A DNA stretch of 64,000 nucleotides from Ensifer adhaerens (lineage in GTDB: Bacteria > Pseudomonadota > Alphaproteobacteria > Rhizobiales > Rhizobiaceae): contig NZ_CP083349.1 of NCBI RefSeq assembly GCF_020035535.1, positions 248,001-312,000 on the forward strand, read 5' to 3'. Position 1 is the stretch's first letter. The number at the start of each line of letters is the position of its first letter. Shown here in pieces: positions 8,162 through 16,379 of the stretch. A model generated the notes under the pieces. The model was given only the letters and a program-made list of their open reading frames with translations, made no database searches and had not been told where the DNA came from. Both the position numbers and the translations under genes were made by a program.

Positions 8162-8250
8162 AGTCAATCAAAAACGATCAAGTTCGCGCATATTGCGCTG
8201 CACAATGAAAAAATATGATTGATTGTGATTGACAATGGTCGATCGTGATG
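8162..8250. promoter_or_regulatory. Divergent rha promoter/operator region with TGATTG repeats
   Basis: The 200-base gap between rhaD and rhaR carries repeats of a DeoR-type operator-like hexamer. TGATTGATTGTGATTGAC lies at 8216-8233, followed by TCGATCGTGAT just after, while the opposite orientation (GTCAATCAAAAACGATCA) lies at 8163-8180. Between them the DNA is AT-rich (AATGAAAAAATATG), suiting back-to-back promoters. These inverted TGATTG/TGATCG blocks are the best candidates for the RhaR binding site controlling both rhaDI and rhaRSTPQUK. Confidence 0.65.
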
Positions 8251-8277
8251 GAAGCATGAAAAGCATCGGAGGAGCGC

Positions 8278-9090
8278 ATGCACGAGAAAGAAAGACACCG
8301 GATCATTCTGTCGGCGGTTCAGGAAAAACCCGTCGTCACCGTCCAGGAACTGGTCGATCTGACCGACAGTTCCGAGGCGACGATCCGGCGTGATATTGCA
8401 GCCCTCCACGTGCAGAAGAAGCTGCGCCGGGTGCGCGGCGGTGCGGAGGCAATCAACCCGCCGCAGTTCGTCGGGCTTGCCGGTCGGCCGTTCAAGGTCA
8501 ACGAAGGTCTGCACGCCCGCGAAAAGCAGGCGATCGCCAAGGAGGCGGTGGCGCTTTGCGAAGATGGCGAGCCGATCATCATCAATGGCGGCACCACCAC
8601 CTTTCAGATGGTGCATTTCCTCAGCAATCGCCGGATGCAGGTCTTCACCAACTCCTTCCCGATCGCCGAGCATCTGCTGAAGCATTCGAAGAATACGGTG
8701 ATGCTGTCGGGCGGCACGATCTACCGCGAGCAGAACATCATCCTCAGTCCTTTCGACAATGACGTGACGCGCAATTTCTATGCGCGCCGCATGTTCATGG
8801 GGGCGCAAGGATTGGGACCGCTCGGCCTGATGGAGGCCGACCCGCTGCTGATCCAGGCGGAACAGAAATTGATCGACCAGGCGGACGAACTCGTCGTGCT
8901 GGTCGACTCATCGAAATTTCACAAGCGCTCCAGCCTGATCCTGTGCGGATTGAAGCGGATCGCCACGGTGATCACGGATTCGGGCATCGAGGACAGGCAT
9001 GCCGCGATGCTCGAAAATGCCGGTGTGAGGCTGGTCGTTGCCAGCGGCAGAGCCGGCACGGATGCAGAGAACATGTCCTCGTCCGCCTGA
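8278..9090 (+). CDS. rhaR: DeoR-family regulator of rhamnose catabolism
   Basis: Transcriptional repressor of the rha locus, expected to sense a phosphorylated pathway intermediate. The 270-residue protein has an N-terminal winged helix-turn-helix (TVQELVDLTDSSEATIRRDI, then RRVRGGAEA), the DeoR hallmark, and a C-terminal DeoR sensor domain (residues about 80-250) with GGTTTFQM, SGGTIYREQNI and VLVDSSKFHKRS, which resemble ribose-5-phosphate isomerase-like phosphosugar sites. A strong GGAGGAG lies four bases before the ATG. First gene of the rightward rha operon, sharing the control region with rhaD. In Rhizobium leguminosarum the homologue is a negative regulator; that role is transferred here by context. 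Confidence 0.93.
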   Translation: MHEKERHRIILSAVQEKPVVTVQELVDLTDSSEATIRRDIAALHVQKKLRRVRGGAEAINPPQFVGLAGRPFKVNEGLHAREKQAIAKEAVALCEDGEPIIINGGTTTFQMVHFLSNRRMQVFTNSFPIAEHLLKHSKNTVMLSGGTIYREQNIILSPFDNDVTRNFYARRMFMGAQGLGPLGLMEADPLLIQAEQKLIDQADELVVLVDSSKFHKRSSLILCGLKRIATVITDSGIEDRHAAMLENAGVRLVVASGRAGTDAENMSSSA

Positions 9091-9205
9091 GGCGGAGGAG
9101 GGAGGGGAAGGTGGCGGTCACGGCCGAAACGGCCGGGTCGTCGCCGAACGGAGGAATTCGCGCCGGATGCGATTTTCGCGCACCGGACAATGGGAGGAAA
9201 TGAGC

Positions 9206-10195
9206 ATGAAGATCCTGAAGTCACTGATGGTAACGGCCGCCGTGTCGCTGGCGCTGATGGCCAATGCCGCGCATGCGGAAAACAAGAAGATCGCGCTCGT
9301 CGTCAAGGCGCTCGGCATCGGCTTCTTCGAAGCCGCCAACAAGGGCGCCCAGGAAGCCGCCAAGGAACTGGGCGACGTCGAGGTGATCTACACCGGCCCG
9401 ACGACGACGACCGCCGAAGGCCAGATCGAGGTGATCAATTCGCTGATCGCGCAGAAGGTCGACGCGATCGCTGTCTCCGCCAACGATACCGACGCTCTCG
9501 TTCCGGCGCTGAAGAAGGCGATGGATCGCGGCATCAAGGTCATTTCCTGGGATTCCGGCGTCGCCAAGGACGGCCGCCTGATGCACCTGAACCCGTCTTC
9601 GAGCCCGCTGATCGGCAACATGATCATCAAGCTCGCCGCCGACAACCTTCCCGAAGGCGGCGACGTCGCCGTGCTTTCGGCAACGGCAACCTCGACCAAC
9701 CAGAATGTCTGGATCGAGGAAATGAAAAAGGTGCAGGGCAACTACAAGGGCATCAATGTCGTCGCGACCGTTTACGGTGACGACCTTGCCGACAAGTCCT
9801 ACCGCGAAACGCAGGGCCTCATTCAGTCCTATCCGAACCTGAAGGCGATCATTGCACCCACCTCGGTCGGCATCGTCGCAGCTGCCCAGGCCGTCACCGA
9901 CGCCGGCAAGATCGGCCAGATCAACGTCACCGGTCTCGGCCTTCCCTCGGAAATGGCCGGCCACGTGAAGTCGGGCGCCTCCAAGTCCTTCGCGATCTGG
10001 AACCCGATCGACCTCGGCTACTCCGCAACGATGATCGCCTATGACCTGATCAACGGTGCCGAAGCCAAGCCCGGCGCAGAACTGAAGATGGGCCGCATGG
10101 GCGCCGTCAAGCTCGACGACAACAACGAAGGCGCGATGGCTGATCCGTTCGTCTACGACGCCAAGAACGTCGAGGAATTCGCCAAGATCTTCTGA
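9206..10195 (+). CDS. rhaS: Rhamnose ABC transporter, periplasmic binding protein
   Basis: Binds L-rhamnose in the periplasm and delivers it to RhaPQ. The 329-residue protein has a signal peptide (MKILKSLMVTAAVSLALMANAAHA) and a periplasmic-binding-protein domain of the ribose/rhamnose class (KKIALVVKALGIGFF, then DAIAVSANDTDAL, VISWDSGVA and IAPTSVGIVAAA). The start at 9206 is preferred over the ATG at 9200, because GGGAGGA lies seven bases before the former but only one before the latter. It is separated from rhaT by 300 bases containing palindromes, a common device for higher expression of the binding protein. Confidence 0.95.
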   Translation: MKILKSLMVTAAVSLALMANAAHAENKKIALVVKALGIGFFEAANKGAQEAAKELGDVEVIYTGPTTTTAEGQIEVINSLIAQKVDAIAVSANDTDALVPALKKAMDRGIKVISWDSGVAKDGRLMHLNPSSSPLIGNMIIKLAADNLPEGGDVAVLSATATSTNQNVWIEEMKKVQGNYKGINVVATVYGDDLADKSYRETQGLIQSYPNLKAIIAPTSVGIVAAAQAVTDAGKIGQINVTGLGLPSEMAGHVKSGASKSFAIWNPIDLGYSATMIAYDLINGAEAKPGAELKMGRMGAVKLDDNNEGAMADPFVYDAKNVEEFAKIF

Positions 10196-10219
10196 TCGGG
10201 TGAACCGCCTGGCCGATGT

Positions 10220-10395
10220 CGGCCTCATCCTTGCGGGGAGGCTGCCCTTCATCCGCCTGCCGGCACCTTCTCCCCGCTTACGGGGAGAAGGGACGAGCGG
10301 CAACGGTTTGCCTTCGTCCTGACGAGGGGAAGGAGCGCGGCATACTCGTTCCCTCTCCCCGTCCGCGGGGAGAGGGTTAGGGTAAGGGGCAACCT
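10220..10395. repeat. RIME-like intergenic repeat with two GC-rich palindromes
   Basis: Two near-identical hairpins lie 85 bases apart. CCTTCTCCCCG (10266-10276) pairs with 10281-10291, and CCCTCTCCCCG (10351-10361) pairs with 10366-10376; each has an 11-bp stem and a 4-base loop. The surrounding text (CATCCGCCTGCCGGCACC before, GGGTTAGGGTAAGGGGCAA after) matches what I know of RIME elements, the short non-coding repeats scattered through Rhizobium and Sinorhizobium genomes. No U-run follows. Inside the operon it may act as a partial terminator or RNA stabiliser between rhaS and rhaT. Confidence 0.8.
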
Positions 10396-10496
10396 CGCGC
10401 AGCCCAATGCGGGCATACGAGTCCCGAACGACTTTGCGTCATCGAAACACTGAACTGGTGGACTGTCTCTTGCTGCAGGATACGCTCACATCGCGG

Positions 10497-11993
10497 ATGA
10501 AGCCCGCCATTGCGCTCGAGGGGATCTCGAAGTCCTTCCCCGGCGTGAAGGCGCTCTCCGACGTCTCGCTGTCGCTCTATCCGGGATCTGTGACCGCGCT
10601 GATCGGCGAAAACGGCGCCGGAAAATCGACGCTGGTGAAGATCCTGACCGGCATCTACCAGCCGGACCATGGCACCATCTCCGTTGCCGATCGGGAGGTA
10701 CACTTTCCGACAGCGCTCGCGGCGGCGCGTGCAGGCGTCACGGCGATCCACCAGGAAACCGTACTTTTCGACGAACTCTCGGTCGCCGAGAACATCTTCC
10801 TCGGCCATGCCCCGCGCAATCGTTTCGGGCTGATCGACTGGAAGAAGCTTAATGCCGATGCACGCGCCCTGCTCGCGCGCGCCGGCGCCGATTTTGATCC
10901 GACGATCCGACTGCGCGATCTCGGTATCGCCAAGAAGCATCTCGTCGCGATCGCCCGGGCGCTATCCGTTGATGCCCAGGTGGTCATCATGGACGAGCCG
11001 ACGGCAGCGCTGTCGCACAAGGAAATCAATGAGCTCTATGCCCTCGTCGAGCGGCTGAAGGCCGACGGCAAGGCGATCCTCTTCATCAGCCACAAGTTCG
11101 ATGAGATCTTCCGCATCGCCGATCGCTACACGGTCTTCCGCGATGGAACGATGGTGGACGAGGGGCTGATTGCCGATGTCAGCCAGGACGAACTGGTGCG
11201 CCTCATGGTCGGTCGCGCCGTCGGATCGGTCTATCCGAAGAAGGACGTCACCATCGGCGAACCGGTGTTGACCGTTTCCGGCTACCGCCACCCGACCGAA
11301 TTCGAAGATATCAACTTCGAGCTTCGCCGCGGCGAGATTCTCGGCTTCTACGGCCTTGTCGGCGCCGGCCGATCGGAGTTCATGCAGTCGCTGATCGGCA
11401 TCACCCGTCCATCGGCCGGTGCGGTCCGGCTCGATGGCGAGGTGCTGGTCATCCGCAGCCCCTCCGAGGCGATCCGGTCAGGTATCGTCTATGTGCCGGA
11501 AGAGCGCGGCCGGCAGGGCGCGATCATCGGCCTGCCGATCTTCCAGAACGTCACCTTGCCGTCGCTGTCGCGCACCTCGCGCTCGGGCTTCCTGAAACTT
11601 GCCAACGAGTTCGCGCTCGCCCGCGAATATACCTCGCGTCTCGATCTGCGCGCCGCCTCGCTCGATCAGGATGTCGGCACGCTCTCGGGCGGCAACCAGC
11701 AGAAGGTCGTCATCGCCAAGTGGCTGGCGACCCGGCCGAAGGTGATCATCCTCGACGAACCGACCAAGGGCATCGACATCGGCTCGAAGGCTGCAGTGCA
11801 CGCCTTCATGAGCGAACTGGCGGCGCAAGGCCTCAGCGTCATCATGGTCTCCTCGGAAATCCCCGAGATCATGGGCATGTCCGACCGTGTCATCGTGATG
11901 CGAGAAGGACGGATCGCCGGTCGTTTCGAGCGCGCCGATCTGACGGCGGAAAAGCTGGTGCGTGCCGCCGCCGGCATCCAGGAGGCCGCGTGA
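10497..11993 (+). CDS. rhaT: Rhamnose ABC transporter, double ATPase subunit
   Basis: Energises rhamnose uptake through RhaPQ. This 498-residue protein contains two fused ABC domains, as in the ribose/xylose class. Domain 1 has Walker A GENGAGKST (37-45) and Walker B VVIMDEPTAALS, but its signature segment reads LGIAKKHLVAIARAL instead of a canonical LSGGQ. Domain 2 has a degenerate Walker A (GLVGAGRSE), a proper LSGGNQQK signature and ILDEPTKGID. Thus each composite site has one intact and one degenerate part, usual for this family. The ATG at 10497 has only a weak ribosome-binding site. The stop overlaps the start of rhaP. Confidence 0.93.
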   Translation: MKPAIALEGISKSFPGVKALSDVSLSLYPGSVTALIGENGAGKSTLVKILTGIYQPDHGTISVADREVHFPTALAAARAGVTAIHQETVLFDELSVAENIFLGHAPRNRFGLIDWKKLNADARALLARAGADFDPTIRLRDLGIAKKHLVAIARALSVDAQVVIMDEPTAALSHKEINELYALVERLKADGKAILFISHKFDEIFRIADRYTVFRDGTMVDEGLIADVSQDELVRLMVGRAVGSVYPKKDVTIGEPVLTVSGYRHPTEFEDINFELRRGEILGFYGLVGAGRSEFMQSLIGITRPSAGAVRLDGEVLVIRSPSEAIRSGIVYVPEERGRQGAIIGLPIFQNVTLPSLSRTSRSGFLKLANEFALAREYTSRLDLRAASLDQDVGTLSGGNQQKVVIAKWLATRPKVIILDEPTKGIDIGSKAAVHAFMSELAAQGLSVIMVSSEIPEIMGMSDRVIVMREGRIAGRFERADLTAEKLVRAAAGIQEAA

Positions 11994-12970
11994 TGGCGAA
12001 GTTTCTTAGAAATCGCGAATTGCTGCTCGTCGGCGCGATCGCCGTGCTGCTCGCGCTGATCACCTGGCGCTTCCCGCCCTTTGTCGCACCGGCAAATCTG
12101 GCACGCGTCTATAACGACACCTCGATCCTGATCATTCTGGCCCTTGGCCAGATGGCGGTGATCCTGACGCGATGCATCGATCTCTCGATGGCCGCCAACC
12201 TGGCGCTCTCGGGCATGGTGGCGGCGATGCTGAACGCCGCCTTTCCGGGCCTTCCGATCCCGCTGGTCATCCTCGCCGCCATGGCGCTCGGCACGCTGCT
12301 CGGCATGATCAACGGCGCGCTCGTGTGGAAACTCGATATTCCGCCGATCGTCGTCACGCTCGGCACCCTGACCATCTATCGCGGTCTGATCTTCCTTTTG
12401 AGCGGCGGCAAGTGGATCAACGCGCACCAGATGAGTGATGCGTTCAAGGCGCTGCCGCGTGCCGAGCTCATCGGCTTTCCGGTTCTTTCCTGGCTCTCGC
12501 TTGTCATGATCGGACTTGTCTTCCTGCTGATGAGCCGGACGGCGCTCGGGCGCGCCTTCTACGCCGTAGGCGGCAATCCGCATGCGGCCGTCTATACCGG
12601 GATTGATGTCGGCCGCACCCGCTTCTCGGCCTATTGTCTTTCCGGTGCGCTCGCCGGGCTTTCCGGCTACCTCTGGGTATCGCGCTACGCGGTTGCCTAT
12701 GTCGATATCGCAGCCGGCTTCGAACTTGACATCATCGCCGCCTGCGTCATCGGCGGCATCTCGATCGCCGGCGGCATCGGAACGGTGGCCGGCGCCGTGC
12801 TCGGTGCGCTGTTCCTCGGCGTGATCAAGAACGCGTTGCCGGTCATCAACATCTCGCCCTTCGCCCAGCTGGCGATTTCGGGCATGGTCATCATCATTGC
12901 TGTCGCCGTCAACGCCCGCGCCGAGCGGCGCAAGGGACGCGTCATTTTGAGAAAGGCGGAGGCTGTCTGA
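11993..12970 (+). CDS. rhaP: Rhamnose ABC transporter permease
   Basis: One of two integral membrane permeases of the rhamnose transporter, 325 residues with about eight to ten hydrophobic spans. It has the family motif of BPD_transp_2 permeases near the end (FELDIIAACVIGGISIAGGIGTVAGAVLGAL), which faces the ATPase. Start is the ATG overlapping the rhaT stop (TGATG). The reading frame extends upstream inside rhaT but without a ribosome-binding site. It pairs with RhaQ, encoded next with the same overlap, to form a heterodimeric channel. Confidence 0.93.
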   Translation: MAKFLRNRELLLVGAIAVLLALITWRFPPFVAPANLARVYNDTSILIILALGQMAVILTRCIDLSMAANLALSGMVAAMLNAAFPGLPIPLVILAAMALGTLLGMINGALVWKLDIPPIVVTLGTLTIYRGLIFLLSGGKWINAHQMSDAFKALPRAELIGFPVLSWLSLVMIGLVFLLMSRTALGRAFYAVGGNPHAAVYTGIDVGRTRFSAYCLSGALAGLSGYLWVSRYAVAYVDIAAGFELDIIAACVIGGISIAGGIGTVAGAVLGALFLGVIKNALPVINISPFAQLAISGMVIIIAVAVNARAERRKGRVILRKAEAV

Positions 12971-13974
12971 TGGCCGAGACACACCTTACCCCCCGCAACA
13001 TTCCCGACCGGTTGGAAGGTCGCGGCGCGCGCCTGTTGAAGAGCTGGGAAAGCCTGCTGTTCGTCGTTGCCTGCCTCATCTTTCTCGGCAACTCGCTGGC
13101 CTCGCCCTACTTCCTCGACCCGTGGAACCTTTCGGACGCGACCTTCAACTTCACCGAAAAGGCGATGATCGCCTTTGCCATGGCGCTGGTGATCATCTCC
13201 GGCGAGATCGATCTGTCGGTGGCGTCGATCATCGCGCTTGCCTCGACGGCGATGGGCTATGCCGTCCAGCTCGGTTTCGATACGCCGGCGCTGGTGGTGA
13301 TCGGCCTCTCCGTCGGCCTCATTTGCGGCGCCATCAACGGCCTGCTGATCACCGGCCTCGGCCTGCCATCGATCGTGGTCACCATCGGCACCATGAGCCT
13401 GTTCCGCGGGCTCTCCTTTATCATCCTCGGCGACCAGGCCTTCACCGGTTATCCCGACAGCTTCTCCTGGTTCGGTCAGGGCTATGTCTGGTGGGTCTTT
13501 TCTTTCGAGTTCACGCTCTTCGTCGCCCTTGCGGTGGCCTACGGCGTCGTGCTGCACAAGACCAATTTCGGCCGTTCGGTCTATGCCATCGGCAACAACC
13601 AGACGGCGGCACTCTTCTCCGGCATCCGCGTTGCGCGCATCAAGTTCATCCTGTTCCTCTTGACCGGGCTGATGGCCGGGCTCGCCTCGATCTGCCTGAC
13701 TTCGCGCCTCGGCTCCACTCGTCCGTCGATCGCGCTCGGCTGGGAGCTCGAAGTGGTGACGATGGTCGTGCTCGGCGGCGTCAATATTCTCGGCGGCTCC
13801 GGAACCGTTCCCGGCGTCGTGCTCGCGGCGGTGATCATGGGCATGGTGACCTTCGGCTTCGGTCTGCTCAATGTGCCCGGTATCGTCATGTCGATCTTTA
13901 TCGGCCTGCTGCTGATCTCGGTGATCGCACTCCCCATCCTCTGGCGGCGTGCCCGCCGCCGTCTTGCGCATTGA
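12970..13974 (+). CDS. rhaQ: Rhamnose ABC transporter permease
   Basis: The second permease of the rhamnose transporter, 334 residues. A hydrophilic N-terminal tail of about 35 residues precedes multiple membrane spans. The BPD_transp_2 signature is seen as [20 protein letters not shown] and [16 protein letters not shown] near the C-terminus, and it ends in a basic cytoplasmic tail (RRARRRLAH). The ATG overlaps the rhaP stop codon, implying translational coupling. The stop is seven bases before rhaU. Assignment as RhaQ rather than RhaP rests on gene order in the known Rhizobium leguminosarum rha operon. Confidence 0.92.
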   Translation: MAETHLTPRNIPDRLEGRGARLLKSWESLLFVVACLIFLGNSLASPYFLDPWNLSDATFNFTEKAMIAFAMALVIISGEIDLSVASIIALASTAMGYAVQLGFDTPALVVIGLSVGLICGAINGLLITGLGLPSIVVTIGTMSLFRGLSFIILGDQAFTGYPDSFSWFGQGYVWWVFSFEFTLFVALAVAYGVVLHKTNFGRSVYAIGNNQTAALFSGIRVARIKFILFLLTGLMAGLASICLTSRLGSTRPSIALGWELEVVTMVVLGGVNILGGSGTVPGVVLAAVIMGMVTFGFGLLNVPGIVMSIFIGLLLISVIALPILWRRARRRLAH

Positions 13975-13981
13975 GGTTCTG

Positions 13982-14296
13982 ATGGAAAAATACGCATTCC
14001 GCATGCGGCTGAACCCGGGCATGGTCGCCGAATACAAGGCGCGGCACGACGCCATCTGGCCGGAGTTGGCGGCGCTTTTGAAGGAAGCCGGCGTCTCCGA
14101 CTACTCCATCCATCTGGACGAGGAGACCAACCTGCTTTTCGGCGTGCTCTGGCGCACCGCCGATCACCGCATGGCCGACCTGCCCTCCCATCCGGTCATG
14201 CAGAAATGGTGGGCCTACATGGCCGACATTATGGAAACCAAAGCCGACAACGAACCGGTGGCAGTGCCGCTGACGACCGTTTTCCATATGGACTGA
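13982..14296 (+). CDS. rhaU: L-rhamnose mutarotase
   Basis: Interconverts alpha and beta anomers of L-rhamnose so that the isomerase receives its preferred form. At 104 residues it has the exact usual length of the YiiL/RhaU family. His22, Tyr41 and Trp76 coincide with the active-site residues known in the E. coli enzyme, and the segment [12 protein letters not shown] is typical. The ATG at 13982 is preceded by GAGG; the frame's extension to 13949 lies inside rhaQ. It is a cytoplasmic dimer in the known homologue. rhaK follows after four bases. Confidence 0.95.
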   Translation: MEKYAFRMRLNPGMVAEYKARHDAIWPELAALLKEAGVSDYSIHLDEETNLLFGVLWRTADHRMADLPSHPVMQKWWAYMADIMETKADNEPVAVPLTTVFHMD

Positions 14297-14300
14297 TGCG

Positions 14301-15689
14301 ATGCGGGTTGTTGGCGTTATCGATATCGGCAAGACCAATGCCAAGGTAGCGGCCGTTGACCTCGACCGTTTCGAGGAGATCGCCGTGCGCAAGACGGCGA
14401 ATGCGGTACGCGCCGATGGTCCCTATCCGCATTTCGATGTCGAGCGTCTCTGGGCCTTCCTGCTCGAGAGCCTTGCGGCGCTCAATTCCGAACACGCCTT
14501 CGAGGCAATCTCGATCACCACCCATGGCGCGACCGCGGTCGTGCTCGATGCATCAGGCGACCTGGCGCTGCCGGTGTTGGACTACGAATACGCTGGCCCC
14601 GACACCCTCGCCGCCGAATATGGTGCGGCGCGGCCGCCGTTTTCGGAGACCGGCTCGGCCCGCCTGCCGATGGGTCTCAATGTCGGCGCGCAGCTCTATT
14701 GGCAGCAGAAGGCCTTCCCGGCTGAGTTTGCCAGGGTCGCCTCGATCCTCACCTATGCGCAATACTGGACCTACCGCCTGACCGGCGTGCTCTGCAACGA
14801 GCTCACGTCGCTCGGTTGTCACACCGATCTCTGGAATCCGCGCGCCGCCACGTTCTCGTCTCTGGTCGAACGCCAGGGCTGGCGGCCGCTTTTCGCGCCG
14901 GTACTGAAGGCGAGTGATGTCGCTGGTGCTCTGCGGGCGGAACTCTGTGCCGCAACCGGGATTGCGGCCGGGACGCCTGTCTATTGCGGCATTCATGATT
15001 CCAATGCCTCGCTGCTCCCGCATCTGCTGACGCGGGCCTCGCCATTCTCGGTGGTCTCCACCGGCACCTGGGTCGTCATGCTGGCGGTCGGGGCAGAGCC
15101 GAAGGCGCTCGACGAACGTCGCGACACGCTCATCAACGTCAATGCGCTCGGCGATCCCGTACCCTCCGCCCGTTTCATGGGTGGCCGCGCCTTTCAGCTA
15201 TTGTTGGGAGAGGGGGCAGCTCCCGCGTCGCCGTCGGTGGAAGATGCGGTGGCCCAGGCCGGCTACATGCTGCTGCCTTCCATTCCCGAGGGATCCGGTC
15301 CGTTTCCGGCGTCGAAGGCGGTCTGGACGACCGACGAACAGACGCTTGCTCCCGTCGAGCGTTTCGCAGTCGTCTCGTTCCATCTGGCACTGATGACGGC
15401 CACCTGCCTCGATCTGATCGGAGCCCGCGGCGAGGTCGTTGTCGAGGGACCGTTTGCCGTCAACAAGGCCTATTTGCGCATGCTTGCTGCGGCCACAGGC
15501 CGGCCAGTCTTCGCCGATCCTCACAATGTTACGGGTACGAGCCTTGGCGCAGCCTGCCTCATAAAGGGATCGAGGGTCAGGACCGGGGTCGAGCCGGTTG
15601 ACGGTGAGATACCCGAGAGCTTTGTCAGCTACGCGCAGGCGTGGCGCAAGGCCGCCCTGCAGCATGCGGGCAAAGAAAAACAGCCGTAG
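14301..15689 (+). CDS. rhaK: L-rhamnulose kinase (FGGY family)
   Basis: Phosphorylates L-rhamnulose to L-rhamnulose-1-phosphate with ATP. The 462-residue protein starts with the sugar-kinase phosphate-1 loop in the form VIDIGKTNAKVAAV rather than the commoner DxGTTS, and shows THGATAVVLD, VVSTGTWVVML (adenosine site) and VTGTSLGAACL in the C-terminal half. In Rhizobium leguminosarum this kinase is also needed for rhamnose transport to work, so it may have a second, regulatory role here; that is inference from the homologue. Last gene of the rha operon. No clear U-run terminator follows. Confidence 0.93.
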   Translation: MRVVGVIDIGKTNAKVAAVDLDRFEEIAVRKTANAVRADGPYPHFDVERLWAFLLESLAALNSEHAFEAISITTHGATAVVLDASGDLALPVLDYEYAGPDTLAAEYGAARPPFSETGSARLPMGLNVGAQLYWQQKAFPAEFARVASILTYAQYWTYRLTGVLCNELTSLGCHTDLWNPRAATFSSLVERQGWRPLFAPVLKASDVAGALRAELCAATGIAAGTPVYCGIHDSNASLLPHLLTRASPFSVVSTGTWVVMLAVGAEPKALDERRDTLINVNALGDPVPSARFMGGRAFQLLLGEGAAPASPSVEDAVAQAGYMLLPSIPEGSGPFPASKAVWTTDEQTLAPVERFAVVSFHLALMTATCLDLIGARGEVVVEGPFAVNKAYLRMLAAATGRPVFADPHNVTGTSLGAACLIKGSRVRTGVEPVDGEIPESFVSYAQAWRKAALQHAGKEKQP

Positions 15690-15750
15690 AACACCCGTTC
15701 ACGGCCGCAAGGTGCTCGGTTGTGTCAGTAAGAGACGGACCTGAGCCTGA

Positions 15751-15864
15751 TTAAAACACAGAACTGCGCTTTGCCGAGCGGTTGTGTTCGATGTTGAGCA
15801 CGATCGATACTGCCGTCATTGTCAGGATTGCTGTAAGCGCGGCGCCAATACCAAGAACAATCAT
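15751..15864 (-). CDS. Candidate small membrane protein (37 aa)
   Basis: In the 690-base gap between rhaK and icpA a minus-strand ORF begins MIVLGIGAALTAILTMTAVS and ends with a polar basic tail (NIEHNRSAKRSSVF). Residues 2-23 would form one membrane helix, and AGGAAAC lies about eight bases before the ATG. Features are typical of a real bacterial small membrane protein, but no family is recognised. The overlapping 114-codon frame on the same strand has no ribosome-binding site and an unlikely composition. Confidence 0.45.
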   Translation of the reverse strand: MIVLGIGAALTAILTMTAVSIVLNIEHNRSAKRSSVF

Positions 15865-16107
15865 TGTTCGTTTCCTGTAAGCGCATCGTCATGATGTCGC
15901 CTTGACCGGTGCGAAGGTTTCTTCGCGCATCGAGCGCCCACTTCACTTTCGCTTCGATACGCGAGCGCAAGTCAAAGTACAATTCTAAACTCTTGTGATT
16001 GAGAACCTGTTGAAATCCGGGGCCTTTATTACAGTTTTGTTGCGGTGCAAAAATCGCCTGCGAAAACACCCCGCGAATTTTAGTGATTCCGATTAGAGGC
16101 TAGGGAC

Positions 16108-16140
16108 CGTTAACCTTCAGGCAAGGAATTAACCATAAAC
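16108..16140 (+). promoter_or_regulatory. GTTAACC / TTAACCAT motifs upstream of the che operon
   Basis: GTTAACC at 16109-16115 and TTAACCAT at 16129-16136 lie about 250 bases before the likely icpA start, in non-coding DNA. TTAACCAT is a CtrA half-site form, and GTTAAC-type motifs recur before rem and the flagellin genes, so CtrA or Rem are both possible binders. The remainder of 15865-16379 shows no other recognisable element. Confidence 0.45.
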
Positions 16141-16379
16141 ATGGTCCCACACGTCGGAATGGGATAATTCACAAGTCTCCTCAAGGCATGATGCCGCCCC
16201 GCCGTACCGGTTCCGGTCCGGTATCCATTCTTCACCGAATTAACTTGCGGGATGAACGATAGCAGACGCCAGCGGCGGGGGCTGATCTCATCGATGTGGC
16301 GTGCACGTCCGGTGGACCGTGGCTCCCCTTGAACCTCCCCAGGGCAAATTCGAAAGCACGCACTACCCGGGGATCAGCG

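Noticed and set aside
15725..16069. 114-codon minus-strand frame between rhaK and icpA
   Set aside because: No ribosome-binding site and an atypical composition; a shorter ORF in another frame (15751-15864) has a better start and a membrane helix.
16296..16379. Extended GTG start for icpA
   Set aside because: Not excluded, but the ribosome-binding site is weak and the added 28 residues do not look like part of a sensor fold; the TTG at 16380 has GGGGA upstream.
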